Source: Phycisphaeraceae bacterium (lineage in GTDB: Bacteria > Planctomycetota > Phycisphaerae > Phycisphaerales > Phycisphaeraceae). Taken from it: 46,733 nt of DNA. Numbering within the stretch: the stretch's first letter is position 1; the number at the start of each line of letters is the position of its first letter. The stretch lies in NCBI GenBank assembly GCA_020848195.1, contig JADLAP010000128.1:1-46733 (forward strand), in the 5' to 3' direction. Under the pieces are notes generated by a model. The model ran no database searches and had not been told where the DNA came from. It worked only from the letters and a program-made list of their open reading frames with translations. Both the position numbers and the translations under genes were made by a program. Positions 1-9,844 of the stretch are shown piece after piece.

Positions 1-2
1 CG

Positions 3-2504
3 CAGGAGGTGCCATTTCGCGTCGGATACGCCGAGGATCGCAGGGCGGCTGTGCCGAAGATTTACTTTTCCGGCGAACACAAACTCGGTCCGTGGCTCGA
101 TGCGACCATGACCCCGTACAACCCGATCCGCAATCTGCTGATCGGGCGGGTGAGGATCGGCAACATGCCGCTCAAGGACAAGGCGTCGCGGGCGGAGCTG
201 AGCGTCCGGCGTCCGGGCGAGGCCGCTCCCATGTTCACCGCTCCGCTCCCGGCATTCGACGCGGCCGGGGTGAGCGAAACACGGGTTCAACTGCCTGCCC
301 TTGTGCCGGGCCTGTATGAAGTGACTGCCACGGTGTATGACGCGGGCGGCAATCCTATCGGGCGATCCCGCGACTACTTCATGCGATACGATCACGCCAA
401 GGAGTTGCCGTGGCTGGGCAACAGCCTTGGTGTCAGCGATAAAGTGCTTCCTCCGTGGACGCCGTTGGCGATGAAACGCGATGGTGACGGGGTCGATCTG
501 CACTGCTGGGGGCGTGTCTACCGGGTGAATGGCGGCGGCTTGCTCACCAACGCGACTGCCACCGGCGAAGCGCTGCTGGCCGGCCCGGAGCGGATCGAGA
601 TTGTCGAGAACGGCAAAGAAGTCGTGCTGAAGCCTGACGCCAAGCTGCTCGATCTGACCGAGGCGCAGCACGCCATGACCTTCAATGGTGTTCTCAAGGG
701 CGAGGGCTGGACCGTGACCACGCGGTCCAGGCTCGAATACGACGGCAACATCGAGTGCCGAATCCGTCTGGAGCCGCAGGGCGAGCGGCAGGTGGATCGC
801 ATCCGTCTGCGCATCCCGTTGACGCCGGCACAGGCCACCCATCTCCACGCCGCGGCCGGATACAACATGCGCGCAGCCACGTCGAACATCGCACTCAAGC
901 CCGATATGGGCCGGCTGTGGGACAGCGGACAGTCGGCGGCCAGCGACTACAACGGTCTCGGCTTGCTCGTAGGCAATTTCAAGCCGTTCGTCTGGGTGGG
1001 CAACGCCTGCCGCGGGCTGGCCTTCATGGCCGACAACGATCAGGGCTGGGTGCCGGACGAGACGAAAGCGGTGTCCGCCATCGAGGTTGAACGGACGGCG
1101 AATGACGTGTCGCTCATCCTCAATCTGGTGGCGCGGCCGTTCAAATTCGACAAGCCCCGCGAAGTAGTCTTCAACCTTCAAGCGACGCCCGTGCGCCCAT
1201 TGCCGGACAACTTCCGCGAGAGGCGTCTACATATTCTGGGAACCATGGCGTTCTGCCACGCCGACGATGGCGTCAAGGCGAATGACGGCAGCTTTCTGCT
1301 ACAACCCTACCGTATTTCGTACAGCAATCCGTTTCCACTGGATTGGGACAAGAGCTGTGAATTCACGCAACTCTACTACCCGGAGAATCCAAGGAACCCG
1401 TGGCGATACGAGCGGATGGTGGCCACTCCCTACCAATGCCTCAATGCGTGGCTGGACCCCGCGGAGGTTGACGATCCGCGCGTTCCCGGCCTGCAGGGCG
1501 CTAATCTGTATGGGTACATCTGCCCGGATACCACTGCCGCTGTGGATATCTGGGATGGCAACCTCACAAAGACTGATCTCGAATACCGCCTGTGGCGCTA
1601 TCAACGATGGATTACCGAGTCCGGGCTGCGCGGGATGTACTTCGACAATGTCTTCCCCACGCTGGGCGTCAATGTTGACGCGGGGCAGGGCTATGTGCTC
1701 GACTTACGCGACCGGCCCAATCTTCACGGAAAGATACAGCCCGGCTATTGCCTGAGCGGGATGCGCGAATTCTTCAAGCGGCTGCGGCATGTCTTCGCTG
1801 AGGTTGGTGTGGTCAACCCCTTTATCTGGACGCATGTGACCGACACATTCACCATCAACGCGCTGTCGTTCACCGATTTCATGATGGATGGCGAGGAGGA
1901 TCCGCAGGTGACCCCCGAGACGCCGTCATTCTCAGACCATTGGAAGCCCGAGCGAATGCAGGCGGTGCTCCCTTCGGAGAAGTGGGGCGTGCCGGTGCTC
2001 TTCATGGATAGGGTTGCCGGCGACTGGAAGCCGATGCATCTCAGTGTGGAGACCCGCCATGCGTTCCGCGACATGATCGGGTGGGAGATGCTGCATGACA
2101 GCGAGGGGTGTACCTATCACGTCGGTTGGCCGGGCGGACTCGCCCTGGCGCGGAAAGCCGATTTTCTGACCTACTGGGATCCGAAAGTGTCGTCCGCGTT
2201 GAAGTCCGACCGTCCGGACATTCTGGTCAGCGCGTGGCGGCAGGATCAAGGACTGATGCTTCTTCCGTTCAACAACAGCGCGGAAGATGTCAGGAATTGC
2301 GTCGTGAAGGTCGATCTTCGCGCGCTCGGGGCAGCTCCGACGGCGGGAACCTCGCCATTGGTCATTGATGTCGAAGCCGGCGCTCCGGAGACCGAACTCC
2401 GTGGCGCTGGGAAAGGCGCGTTCGACTACATAGTGACCGGCGATATCGTCACGATCACCATCGACATCAAGCCGCGAAACTATCGAATCCTCAGTGTGCG
2501 ATAG
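3..2504 (+). CDS. Giant secreted glycoside-hydrolase-like protein (DUF6067-like), 5' end outside the window
   Basis: The reading frame is open to the left edge, so the gene is 5'-truncated by the window and not by mutation. The first visible residues align with about residue 390 of the paralogue at 9845-13576 (shared PFR.GY and YNPIRN motifs), so an N-terminal signal peptide, a CBM9-like domain and a linker are probably upstream. The visible part covers the middle beta-rich region (CWGRVYRVNG, DNDQGWVPDE), a likely TIM barrel and a C-terminal beta domain (VSAWRQDQ, FNNS). Candidate catalytic acids are the Asp of YFDN (codon at 1644) and the Glu of MDGEED (codon at 1893); both motifs are conserved in the three downstream paralogues. 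It is probably exported and acts on polysaccharide. The catalytic role is inference; family membership is recognised by eye only. Confidence 0.75.
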   Translation, partial: QEVPFRVGYAEDRRAAVPKIYFSGEHKLGPWLDATMTPYNPIRNLLIGRVRIGNMPLKDKASRAELSVRRPGEAAPMFTAPLPAFDAAGVSETRVQLPALVPGLYEVTATVYDAGGNPIGRSRDYFMRYDHAKELPWLGNSLGVSDKVLPPWTPLAMKRDGDGVDLHCWGRVYRVNGGGLLTNATATGEALLAGPERIEIVENGKEVVLKPDAKLLDLTEAQHAMTFNGVLKGEGWTVTTRSRLEYDGNIECRIRLEPQGERQVDRIRLRIPLTPAQATHLHAAAGYNMRAATSNIALKPDMGRLWDSGQSAASDYNGLGLLVGNFKPFVWVGNACRGLAFMADNDQGWVPDETKAVSAIEVERTANDVSLILNLVARPFKFDKPREVVFNLQATPVRPLPDNFRERRLHILGTMAFCHADDGVKANDGSFLLQPYRISYSNPFPLDWDKSCEFTQLYYPENPRNPWRYERMVATPYQCLNAWLDPAEVDDPRVPGLQGANLYGYICPDTTAAVDIWDGNLTKTDLEYRLWRYQRWITESGLRGMYFDNVFPTLGVNVDAGQGYVLDLRDRPNLHGKIQPGYCLSGMREFFKRLRHVFAEVGVVNPFIWTHVTDTFTINALSFTDFMMDGEEDPQVTPETPSFSDHWKPERMQAVLPSEKWGVPVLFMDRVAGDWKPMHLSVETRHAFRDMIGWEMLHDSEGCTYHVGWPGGLALARKADFLTYWDPKVSSALKSDRPDILVSAWRQDQGLMLLPFNNSAEDVRNCVVKVDLRALGAAPTAGTSPLVIDVEAGAPETELRGAGKGAFDYIVTGDIVTITIDIKPRNYRILSVR

Positions 2505-2659
2505 AAACAGATCACGAAAGGTGGCGGCGTTGCCCGTCATGACAACCGGTTTTGAAAATAGCTCAATCCACGAAAGACTCCGAGAGCCGTAGGTCCATCA
2601 ACTATTATCGCCTGTTGGGGATATAGCAGAGTCGTGATTGACTGAAAGGAAATGACCAC

Positions 2660-5600
2660 ATGAGTAGACCATCCGTATTCGCATTCATCGTCGCCATCGT
2701 ATCTGTGACGGCCTCCCAGCCCGGCCATGCCGAGATTCCGCACGACAAAATGCCGGCATTCTGTATCCCGAAAATGACAACTCCACCCACCGTCGATGGG
2801 AGGATTGAACCGAGTGAATGGCGCGAGGCGGTGGCTGTCAGCGGAGTCGCGGAATTCCCGGCCAATGAACTCATTCCTCGACCGACTACCTACTGGCTGG
2901 CCTGGGATGACGGGCACCTGTACCTGGCCTGCCGGGCGTGGATGAAGCCCGGAGCCGGCAAACCGAAGGTGGGCGGTCGCAGTCCGCATACGGCGAGTTG
3001 CTTCGATGCGGGGATGGAACTGCATTTCCAGCCACTTGGCAAGAATGTGGACGCCAACATGGCAACCACCTCGTTCAAGTTCAATGTGAATGCGTTGGGA
3101 TTTGACGGCACACTCACCCGTGTGGCTGTGGGGCAGATGATGGCCAACTGGTTGCCGGATTTCCGAACGAAAACCCGCCTGACAGAACCGGGTAGCGCTC
3201 CCCTCGGCGGACGCTGGCTGGAGATGGAATGGGCCGGGAGCATCCGGGATTTCGAGCTTACCGGGCCGAACCGCGCCGGAGATACATGGCGGATGTTGCT
3301 GGGTTTCAACCAACTGGCCTCAGGTTGGTCGCAGGCGATGATCCCGGTCAATTCGAGTTTCTTCGATCCCGGCGGGTATCCGCTGGTGACGCTGGTGGAG
3401 AATACTCCCGCCGTGCAGGTCACGATGGAACAGCTTCCCTGGGCTTTGGACGGGGTCGCGGCGGTGACGTTCCGAGCCTACAACCCGACACAGTCTCCGG
3501 TCACCCTTTCCCTTCTTGCCCACTATGCGGACAAGGAAGGCGACCTGGTGAAGCGGGAAGTGCCGCTTGCCGTGGCGGAAGGGAAGACGGCGGAATTCGT
3601 GCTGAATGAAAAGTTCCCACGCTCGGCGAAGGACGGCACGATCTACTACCGGGTGATGCAGGGAGAGAAAGAACTGTTCCGCTATTACACGCTGTTCAAA
3701 GTCGGCTATGACGAGGAGTGGGTGAAAAGCCCTCAGTCCGCACCCGACGCTAAACCTTCCTTCTCGCTGTCCGCGACGTTCAATCCCGTGCGCAGTACGC
3801 TCCAGGTGACCGGGGACAGTTACTATCTTGACGATCCGAGCATGGCCCGCGAGATGCGCTATCGCGTTCTTAAGGCGGGCCAGGATAAACCCGTCCTCGA
3901 AGGGAGCATTGGCGAGGCAAGCACGTACTACTTTTCACGGCTTCTGGAGTTGCCCATCCTGACGCCTGGCGATTACGCGTTGGAAGCGACGCTGGGTCTT
4001 AAAGGCGACACGGTGATCGGTCCGCAGACGGTGAAGTTCAGCAAACTGGATGAGGCAAAGGCGTTTTCGGAATGGTGGGGCAAGAGCCGGGGCAACATTG
4101 AACGGGTGATTCCGCCCTTCAGCCCCATGACGCGCACCGGGGCGGTGGTCACCGCCTGGGGGCGGGCGTACAGCTTGAATGCGCTCGGATTGCCGGCCGA
4201 CATAGCTTCCCAGGAGAAGCCCGTACTGGCTGCGCCGGCCCGCATCGTGGTGGTGAGAGACGGCAAGCAGGAGATCGTGCCGCTGAATCACCTCCCCACA
4301 TTCACCGAGACCAGGGAGTGGCGGGTGAACTTTGAAGGCACTGCCCAAGGCGCAGGATTGGTCTTCCACAGCCAAGGCTGGGTCGAACAGGATGGCTTGG
4401 TGTATGTGGATCTCAGCTACGCTCCCGCCGGCGACGCGCCGGTGCAGGTGGACGGCTTGTACATCGAATTTCCCTTTTCAAACAAGGAAGCCGAAGGGCT
4501 GATTTGCCTTGGCCCTGGCGGAAATTTCGCTCCGCGCACAGTGAAACTGCTGCCGACGGACAAGCAAGGTCCGCTATGGTCCACCTTGGACATTGGGCGT
4601 ATGGGCTCGGGTATGACAGTAGGCTCTTTCTATTCCTGTGTATGGCTCGGCAACGAACAACGGGGCTTGTTGTGGTGGGGCGACAACGACCAGGGCTGGG
4701 TTCCGAGGGACGAGGTCCCGGCCCACGCCGTGCTGCGCCAGGGCAACGAGGTGGTGCTGCGCAACAACATCATCGGCGCACCCTTCACCGTGAACACCTC
4801 GCGCACGATCAGCTTCGGATACATGGCCTCGCCTTTCCGTCCGCTCGTGAAAGGCTGGCGTGCCTCCATCTTTTCGTACTACGGGCAGTCACACACGACT
4901 TTCAAGGACCCCGTGACGGGCAAGGAAGATACATATACGCACATGCTGGCTCCGCCGTTCAAGGATTCATCCCAATGGGGACCGTACTGGGCCGCACAAA
5001 AGCCGCGGTCGGACGAACGCCTTCGTCAGTACCAGTCGCTTATTCCCGGCTATGCGGGCCGGATGGACACCGAACGGGCTGTCCAGTACAGCACATGTCT
5101 GGTGGGATACGGCGCGAAATCGCTCCAGGATGATGTGTTCAGCTACTTCGCTCCGGAATGGAAGCCGGCAGGCCGCGAGACTTACAGCGATTCACTCATC
5201 AACTACTACACCTACATCATTGACCGCGCCTGTCGAGAGGGTGGATTGAAGACGATCTACTGGGATATCTTCTTCATTCCCGGTCCTCACCATTCCGTGC
5301 AGGCCGGCGCAGCGTATGTGCTGCCGGACGGTCGTGTGCAGCCTGGCTTCACCGGCTTCAATGCTCGCCGCTTCTTCATGCATACCTATTCGATTTTCGA
5401 CGAAAACGGAGCCGGACCGGGGGCACAGGTGGTCCACGGTACCAACAACTATCTGTTGCTCGCCATGCCTTGGGCCGACGCCCTGCTCGACGGCGAATAC
5501 CACCAGCTTTCAGACTCTTCAGTCATGGATTGGGTGGACGGCTATCCCGCACAGAGCATGCGCGTCATGTCCTGCTCCCACACGTTCGGGACGCAGATCA

Positions 5601-6133
5601 CCTGGATGGACCTGATGAATTTCTCGGACAAGGCTCGCTGGGAGCGTTGTTTGCGAGGCCAGATCGACTACATCCGCTTGTTCGACTCCTGGGTGACTCA
5701 CAACTGGCATAAACTGATCCACCCCCACGGGCCGCAGATCAAGTGGGGTACGGCGGCGCTGGAGTGGGGCATCAACGACGAGAAGACCGAGTACATCCCA
5801 TTCTGGCGGAATCCGTATGTGCAGTGCGCGGATAAGGACATTCTCGTTTCGTTGTGGCGATTGCCGGATCGTGTGTTGATGGTCGTGTTCAACTACGACG
5901 GTAAAAACGCCAAGGATGTCACACTTAAGGTAGACATGGATGCCTTGGGTCTGGTGCCGAAGCTGCCCTGGCAGGAGTTTGTCGGCTTGCGGGTCGTGGA
6001 GGATACCGGCGAATACGGTCGGCAAAGCATGCCGAAAGATCCCGATCCGACCATGGATATTCACAATCAAACGGTCGCCATCAAGACGATTCAGCCGCAC
6101 ACGGCACGGATCATCGGGATTCGAAAATATTGA
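2660..6133 (+). CDS. Giant secreted glycoside-hydrolase-like protein (DUF6067-like), subtype B
   Basis: This 1157-aa protein has an N-terminal signal peptide (about residues 1-24, ending GHA-E). An N-terminal CBM9/DOMON-like beta-sandwich follows (about 30-250; PTVDGRIEPSEW, YLAWDDGHLYLACRA), then Ig-like linkers (about 250-480). The middle domain shares WGRAYSLNALGLPA with the next gene, and the C-terminal half looks like a TIM barrel. The likely active-site acids are Asp869 in TIYWDIFF and Glu946 in LLDGEYH. The protein ends in a beta domain (VSLWRLPDRVLMVVFNYDG). AAAGGA at 2645-2650 lies upstream of the chosen ATG. It is the second of four tandem homologues and is closest to the next gene at 6280. 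The likely role is extracellular or periplasmic glycan cleavage; neither substrate nor CAZy family can be read from the sequence. Confidence 0.82.
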   Translation: MSRPSVFAFIVAIVSVTASQPGHAEIPHDKMPAFCIPKMTTPPTVDGRIEPSEWREAVAVSGVAEFPANELIPRPTTYWLAWDDGHLYLACRAWMKPGAGKPKVGGRSPHTASCFDAGMELHFQPLGKNVDANMATTSFKFNVNALGFDGTLTRVAVGQMMANWLPDFRTKTRLTEPGSAPLGGRWLEMEWAGSIRDFELTGPNRAGDTWRMLLGFNQLASGWSQAMIPVNSSFFDPGGYPLVTLVENTPAVQVTMEQLPWALDGVAAVTFRAYNPTQSPVTLSLLAHYADKEGDLVKREVPLAVAEGKTAEFVLNEKFPRSAKDGTIYYRVMQGEKELFRYYTLFKVGYDEEWVKSPQSAPDAKPSFSLSATFNPVRSTLQVTGDSYYLDDPSMAREMRYRVLKAGQDKPVLEGSIGEASTYYFSRLLELPILTPGDYALEATLGLKGDTVIGPQTVKFSKLDEAKAFSEWWGKSRGNIERVIPPFSPMTRTGAVVTAWGRAYSLNALGLPADIASQEKPVLAAPARIVVVRDGKQEIVPLNHLPTFTETREWRVNFEGTAQGAGLVFHSQGWVEQDGLVYVDLSYAPAGDAPVQVDGLYIEFPFSNKEAEGLICLGPGGNFAPRTVKLLPTDKQGPLWSTLDIGRMGSGMTVGSFYSCVWLGNEQRGLLWWGDNDQGWVPRDEVPAHAVLRQGNEVVLRNNIIGAPFTVNTSRTISFGYMASPFRPLVKGWRASIFSYYGQSHTTFKDPVTGKEDTYTHMLAPPFKDSSQWGPYWAAQKPRSDERLRQYQSLIPGYAGRMDTERAVQYSTCLVGYGAKSLQDDVFSYFAPEWKPAGRETYSDSLINYYTYIIDRACREGGLKTIYWDIFFIPGPHHSVQAGAAYVLPDGRVQPGFTGFNARRFFMHTYSIFDENGAGPGAQVVHGTNNYLLLAMPWADALLDGEYHQLSDSSVMDWVDGYPAQSMRVMSCSHTFGTQITWMDLMNFSDKARWERCLRGQIDYIRLFDSWVTHNWHKLIHPHGPQIKWGTAALEWGINDEKTEYIPFWRNPYVQCADKDILVSLWRLPDRVLMVVFNYDGKNAKDVTLKVDMDALGLVPKLPWQEFVGLRVVEDTGEYGRQSMPKDPDPTMDIHNQTVAIKTIQPHTARIIGIRKY

Positions 6134-6279
6134 TCACAAATGAAGTCAGGGTGCTTCACCTGACGGTGTGTGACATCGGTGCGTGCGTTAAGCCCATGCA
6201 TCTGTTGGCGATGCGCGGCGCCGGCCGTGCACCACATGGAAACCATCGCCTGAACATCACGGATTACAAGGAGACAGAT

Positions 6280-9200
6280 ATGAGTACTGTTAAAATGATG
6301 GCTACAGTTCGGAAGTTGTTGCGTATGACGTTCCTGTGTGGGTTGGCGATCGGCATGTGGGCCTTCGCTACCGCCGGCCCGGCTATGGCTGGTCTGCCCC
6401 TGGACAAAGTAACTGGATTCGCCATTCCGCGGATGAGCGCGCCGCCTCAAATTGACGGCTCGATTGATCCAGTCGAGTGGCGGGAAGCGACTGCGATTGC
6501 AGGCGTGGTGGACCAGGGCACTGACATTCTTCTTCCGCGTCCGACCACGTTCTATCTGGCTTGGGATTCGGAGCATCTCTACCTCGCATGCCGTACGTAT
6601 ATGCCGTCGGGATATAAGCCCCACATCCATGATGGTCGTTCACAGGGCTTGGCCAACTGCTTTGACGACGGATTGGAACTGCTGCTTCATCCGCGCGGGC
6701 AGAACGTGAACTCAGGCAACCGGGAAAATGCGTTCAGAATGAACCTGAACGCGCTCGGTTATGACGGTGAACTGACGCGGCTGGCGGTGGGGCAGTTGAT
6801 CAAGAACTGGCAGCCGGCCTTCACGTGCAAAACACGCGTCACGCCGCCGGGCAGCGCACCGAACGGCGGTTCTTGGTGGGAGTTGGAAGCGAGCGCGTCG
6901 CTGGCTGATTTCGAACTCACCGGCCCGCACAAGGCCGGTGATCAGTGGCGGTTCATGCTCGGCATCAATCACTTTCCGGGGTGGATGCAGGCTCGCATAC
7001 CGTGCCATGGTGGCTACTTCGTGTCCGATGGCAAGAACGTCGGCACGCTTGTCGAGAACACGCCCGCGGTGCAGCTCACGATGGATTCGCTGCACAACCT
7101 CGCATCAGACGGCACAGCCTCGATGACGGTCAAGGCGTACAACCCGGCAAGGCAGGAAGTCAAGCTCGCCATAAACATCAACGTTGCCGGCAAGATCGTG
7201 AAAAACGAGACGCTCCTCGTACCGGCGGGCGGTGAAGCACGGTACAACCTCAACGAAAAGTTGCCAACCGACGTGACTTCCGGTCTGGTTGATCTGCGCG
7301 TAACGCATAATGACACGTCACTGCTGACATACTCGGCATCCTTCAAGGTGGGAGAAAGCCCACAGACGATTGCAACACCGCCCGCGCGCGATCCGAACAA
7401 ATTCGGCTTTGTATCCACATTTAATCCGCTCCGTGAACTTCTCGTGGTGAAAGGTGATGCGTATTACCTCCCGGATCCGCGGCAGGCGAAGGCGCTGACC
7501 TATACGGTCACTGCCGAAGGTGCGACGAAACCGTATGTGAGCGGCACGATCGAGAACATGGCGGAATTCTACTTTACGGAAGTACGAAAGCTCGATGCCA
7601 TCAAGCCAGGCAAGTACAAGGTCGAAGCGTGGTTGGAGTTGAAAGATGGCCAGAGACTAGGCCCGGACTCTGCGGCTATCGAGAAAAAGGACGAAGCGAA
7701 AGCCTTCCCGCAGTGGTGGGGCAAGAAGTTCGGCGACATCGAGCGCGTGCTGTCGCCTTTCACTGCCATCATCCGGAAAGGCAATACCTTCAGTTGCTGG
7801 GGGCGAGAGTACACGCTTAACGCGCTCGGCCTGCCGGCGGGTCTTCGTTCACAGGGAGAAGCATTGATCGCCGCGCCGGCACGGATCGTGGTAGTCGTCA
7901 ACGGCAAGGAAGAGGTGGTCAAACTTGGTGCACCGACGATCACGGAGGCGACGGATTGGCGTATTCGATTTGAAGGAAAGGCGGCAGGTGCGGGGTTGGT
8001 ATTCTCCGCGAAAGGCTGGCTGGAACAGGACGGCCTTGTCTATGTAGACCTCACTTACCGGCCACAAGGCGATCAGCCCGTACAGGTGTCAGCCTTGCGA
8101 CTGGAGTTCCCGGTGGCGGAGATGGATGCCGACGGCCTGTTGTGCGTCGGCCCCGGCAACAACTATGCGGCGGAAATGGCTATACAGTTACCCAAAGACA
8201 AGCAGGGCCACCTCTGGTCCACGCTTGATCTGGGGCGTGCAGGCAGCAGGATGCGGCTCGGTTCCTTCTATCCGACGGTCTGGATCGGCAGTGACCGGCG
8301 CGGCTTTCTATGGTGGGCGGACACGGACCGCGGCTGGTTTCCGGATGACAATGTGCCGGCGCATGAAGTATTGCGTGCAGGCGGCGAAGTGGTGCTGCGC
8401 AACAACATCATCGGCAAGCCGGTGGCGTTGACAGAGGCGCGGACGATTTCGCTGAGCTACATGGCGTCGCCGTTCAAGCCGCTACCGAAGGGCTGGCGTA
8501 GCTTCGCGGCGACTTCGGATGGTACGTTTGGACCACCGTTTCGCGGTGTGCGCAAAGACTCGAAGACGGGACAGCCATTTGTCATCCCGCCAGGCGGCAA
8601 TGTGAATTACATCCATCCCGAGTCGCGGTATCCGGAGGAATGGCCTGCCCTTTGGGCGGAGCAGAAACAGGGCGCGGACGCGTGGTACCGTCGGTTCCGC
8701 TACACCGATCCATGGACTTCGCGGCACGGCGTCAATTTCACCCACATGTCCTTCCAACTCATGGGCTACGGCCACAAGTCGCTCGAAGATGACGTGTTCA
8801 ACTACTTCGGAGACGAATGGTACACAGGTAGTGGCGACACATGGAACAGCACATACATTGACTATGCAATGTACTTGTTCGATCAGGCGTTCCGCGAAGG
8901 CGGCGTGCGAAATACGTATTGGGACCTGACATTCCCCATCTTGTTCCACAGTCAGCTCAGCGGGCTGGCGTACCGTCTGCCGGATGGTAGCATCCAACCG
9001 GGCTACAACAGTTGGAACGTACGTCGATTCTTCATGCGGCTTTGGGCGCTGCAGCAGGATTACGGTCTCAACCCCGGCGCGGTCGGCAGCCACTCGACAC
9101 ATGCGTACGTGATGTGCGCACTGCCGTGGCTCGATGCGGTCCTTGATGGTGAACGGGATTGGGATCTGGACGTCAGCGATCGCGATTGGATTGACTACTA

Positions 9201-9783
9201 CCCGGTCGAGCGCATGCGCACGATGGCCTGTTCGCACAACTGGGGCGTGAGTATCACCTGGATGAGCTACCTGGCGTCACATGACGTGACGAAAGTGGTC
9301 AAAGCCAAGCGGACCAGCGCCGAGTACTTGTGGCTGTTCGATTCCTGGTGCAACCCGGAACTTTGCGCCCACAGCGCCAGCCCAGCCTATCGGTATCTGC
9401 CATTTGAGGTCTTTCGGATGCCAACGGCCGTTCTCGACTGGGGTATCAACAGCGAGCAGACGGTGTACCACTCCTTCTGGCGTAACCCATTTGTGACCGG
9501 CCAGGACAAAGATGTGCTCGTCTCGCTTTGGCAATTGCCGGATCGGATTCTTATTGAAGTCTTCAACTACAACCGGAAAGACACGAAAGACGTCACGCTG
9601 AAGATTGACCTTGATACGCTCAAGCTTATGCCGCAATTGCCGTGGCAGGAGTTCGTGGGCGTTCGGGACATCTACAAGGATGAAAAGGACGCGTCTGCGA
9701 CGCTGGATGTGGAAAGCCGAGCGATTACCGTGAAAGCTCTCGCACCGCACCGCGGGCGATTGATCGGCATCCGCAGGTACTGA
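6280..9783 (+). CDS. Giant secreted glycoside-hydrolase-like protein (DUF6067-like), subtype B
   Basis: The start is placed at ATG 6280, not at the upstream in-frame ATG at 6130. AAGGAG (6267-6272) sits eight bases before it, and the protein then begins with a proper signal peptide (positively charged start, LCGLAIGMWAFA, cleavage near PAMAG). The mature 1167-aa protein has the same layout as the preceding gene: a CBM9-like domain (QIDGSIDPVEWREA, FYLAWDSEHLYLACRT), Ig-like linkers, a middle domain (CWGREYTLNALGLPA), a barrel with Asp882 (NTYWDL) and Glu958 (VLDGERDW), and a C-terminal beta domain (FNYNRKDTKDVTLKIDLD). It is clearly a tandem duplicate of 2660-6133, and the two keep nearly the same spacing between catalytic-candidate motifs. 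Function is inferred as secreted glycan hydrolase. Confidence 0.82.
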   Translation: MSTVKMMATVRKLLRMTFLCGLAIGMWAFATAGPAMAGLPLDKVTGFAIPRMSAPPQIDGSIDPVEWREATAIAGVVDQGTDILLPRPTTFYLAWDSEHLYLACRTYMPSGYKPHIHDGRSQGLANCFDDGLELLLHPRGQNVNSGNRENAFRMNLNALGYDGELTRLAVGQLIKNWQPAFTCKTRVTPPGSAPNGGSWWELEASASLADFELTGPHKAGDQWRFMLGINHFPGWMQARIPCHGGYFVSDGKNVGTLVENTPAVQLTMDSLHNLASDGTASMTVKAYNPARQEVKLAININVAGKIVKNETLLVPAGGEARYNLNEKLPTDVTSGLVDLRVTHNDTSLLTYSASFKVGESPQTIATPPARDPNKFGFVSTFNPLRELLVVKGDAYYLPDPRQAKALTYTVTAEGATKPYVSGTIENMAEFYFTEVRKLDAIKPGKYKVEAWLELKDGQRLGPDSAAIEKKDEAKAFPQWWGKKFGDIERVLSPFTAIIRKGNTFSCWGREYTLNALGLPAGLRSQGEALIAAPARIVVVVNGKEEVVKLGAPTITEATDWRIRFEGKAAGAGLVFSAKGWLEQDGLVYVDLTYRPQGDQPVQVSALRLEFPVAEMDADGLLCVGPGNNYAAEMAIQLPKDKQGHLWSTLDLGRAGSRMRLGSFYPTVWIGSDRRGFLWWADTDRGWFPDDNVPAHEVLRAGGEVVLRNNIIGKPVALTEARTISLSYMASPFKPLPKGWRSFAATSDGTFGPPFRGVRKDSKTGQPFVIPPGGNVNYIHPESRYPEEWPALWAEQKQGADAWYRRFRYTDPWTSRHGVNFTHMSFQLMGYGHKSLEDDVFNYFGDEWYTGSGDTWNSTYIDYAMYLFDQAFREGGVRNTYWDLTFPILFHSQLSGLAYRLPDGSIQPGYNSWNVRRFFMRLWALQQDYGLNPGAVGSHSTHAYVMCALPWLDAVLDGERDWDLDVSDRDWIDYYPVERMRTMACSHNWGVSITWMSYLASHDVTKVVKAKRTSAEYLWLFDSWCNPELCAHSASPAYRYLPFEVFRMPTAVLDWGINSEQTVYHSFWRNPFVTGQDKDVLVSLWQLPDRILIEVFNYNRKDTKDVTLKIDLDTLKLMPQLPWQEFVGVRDIYKDEKDASATLDVESRAITVKALAPHRGRLIGIRRY

Positions 9784-9844
9784 CGGCAGGCTCGAAGGAC
9801 GAAAACCGAAGATGTGTGAACGTAGATATGGTGGAGATAGTTCT

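Noticed and set aside
6130-6279. N-terminal extension of the third giant protein from ATG 6130
   Set aside because: It would place 50 unrelated residues before a clear signal peptide; ATG 6280 has AAGGAG at good spacing.
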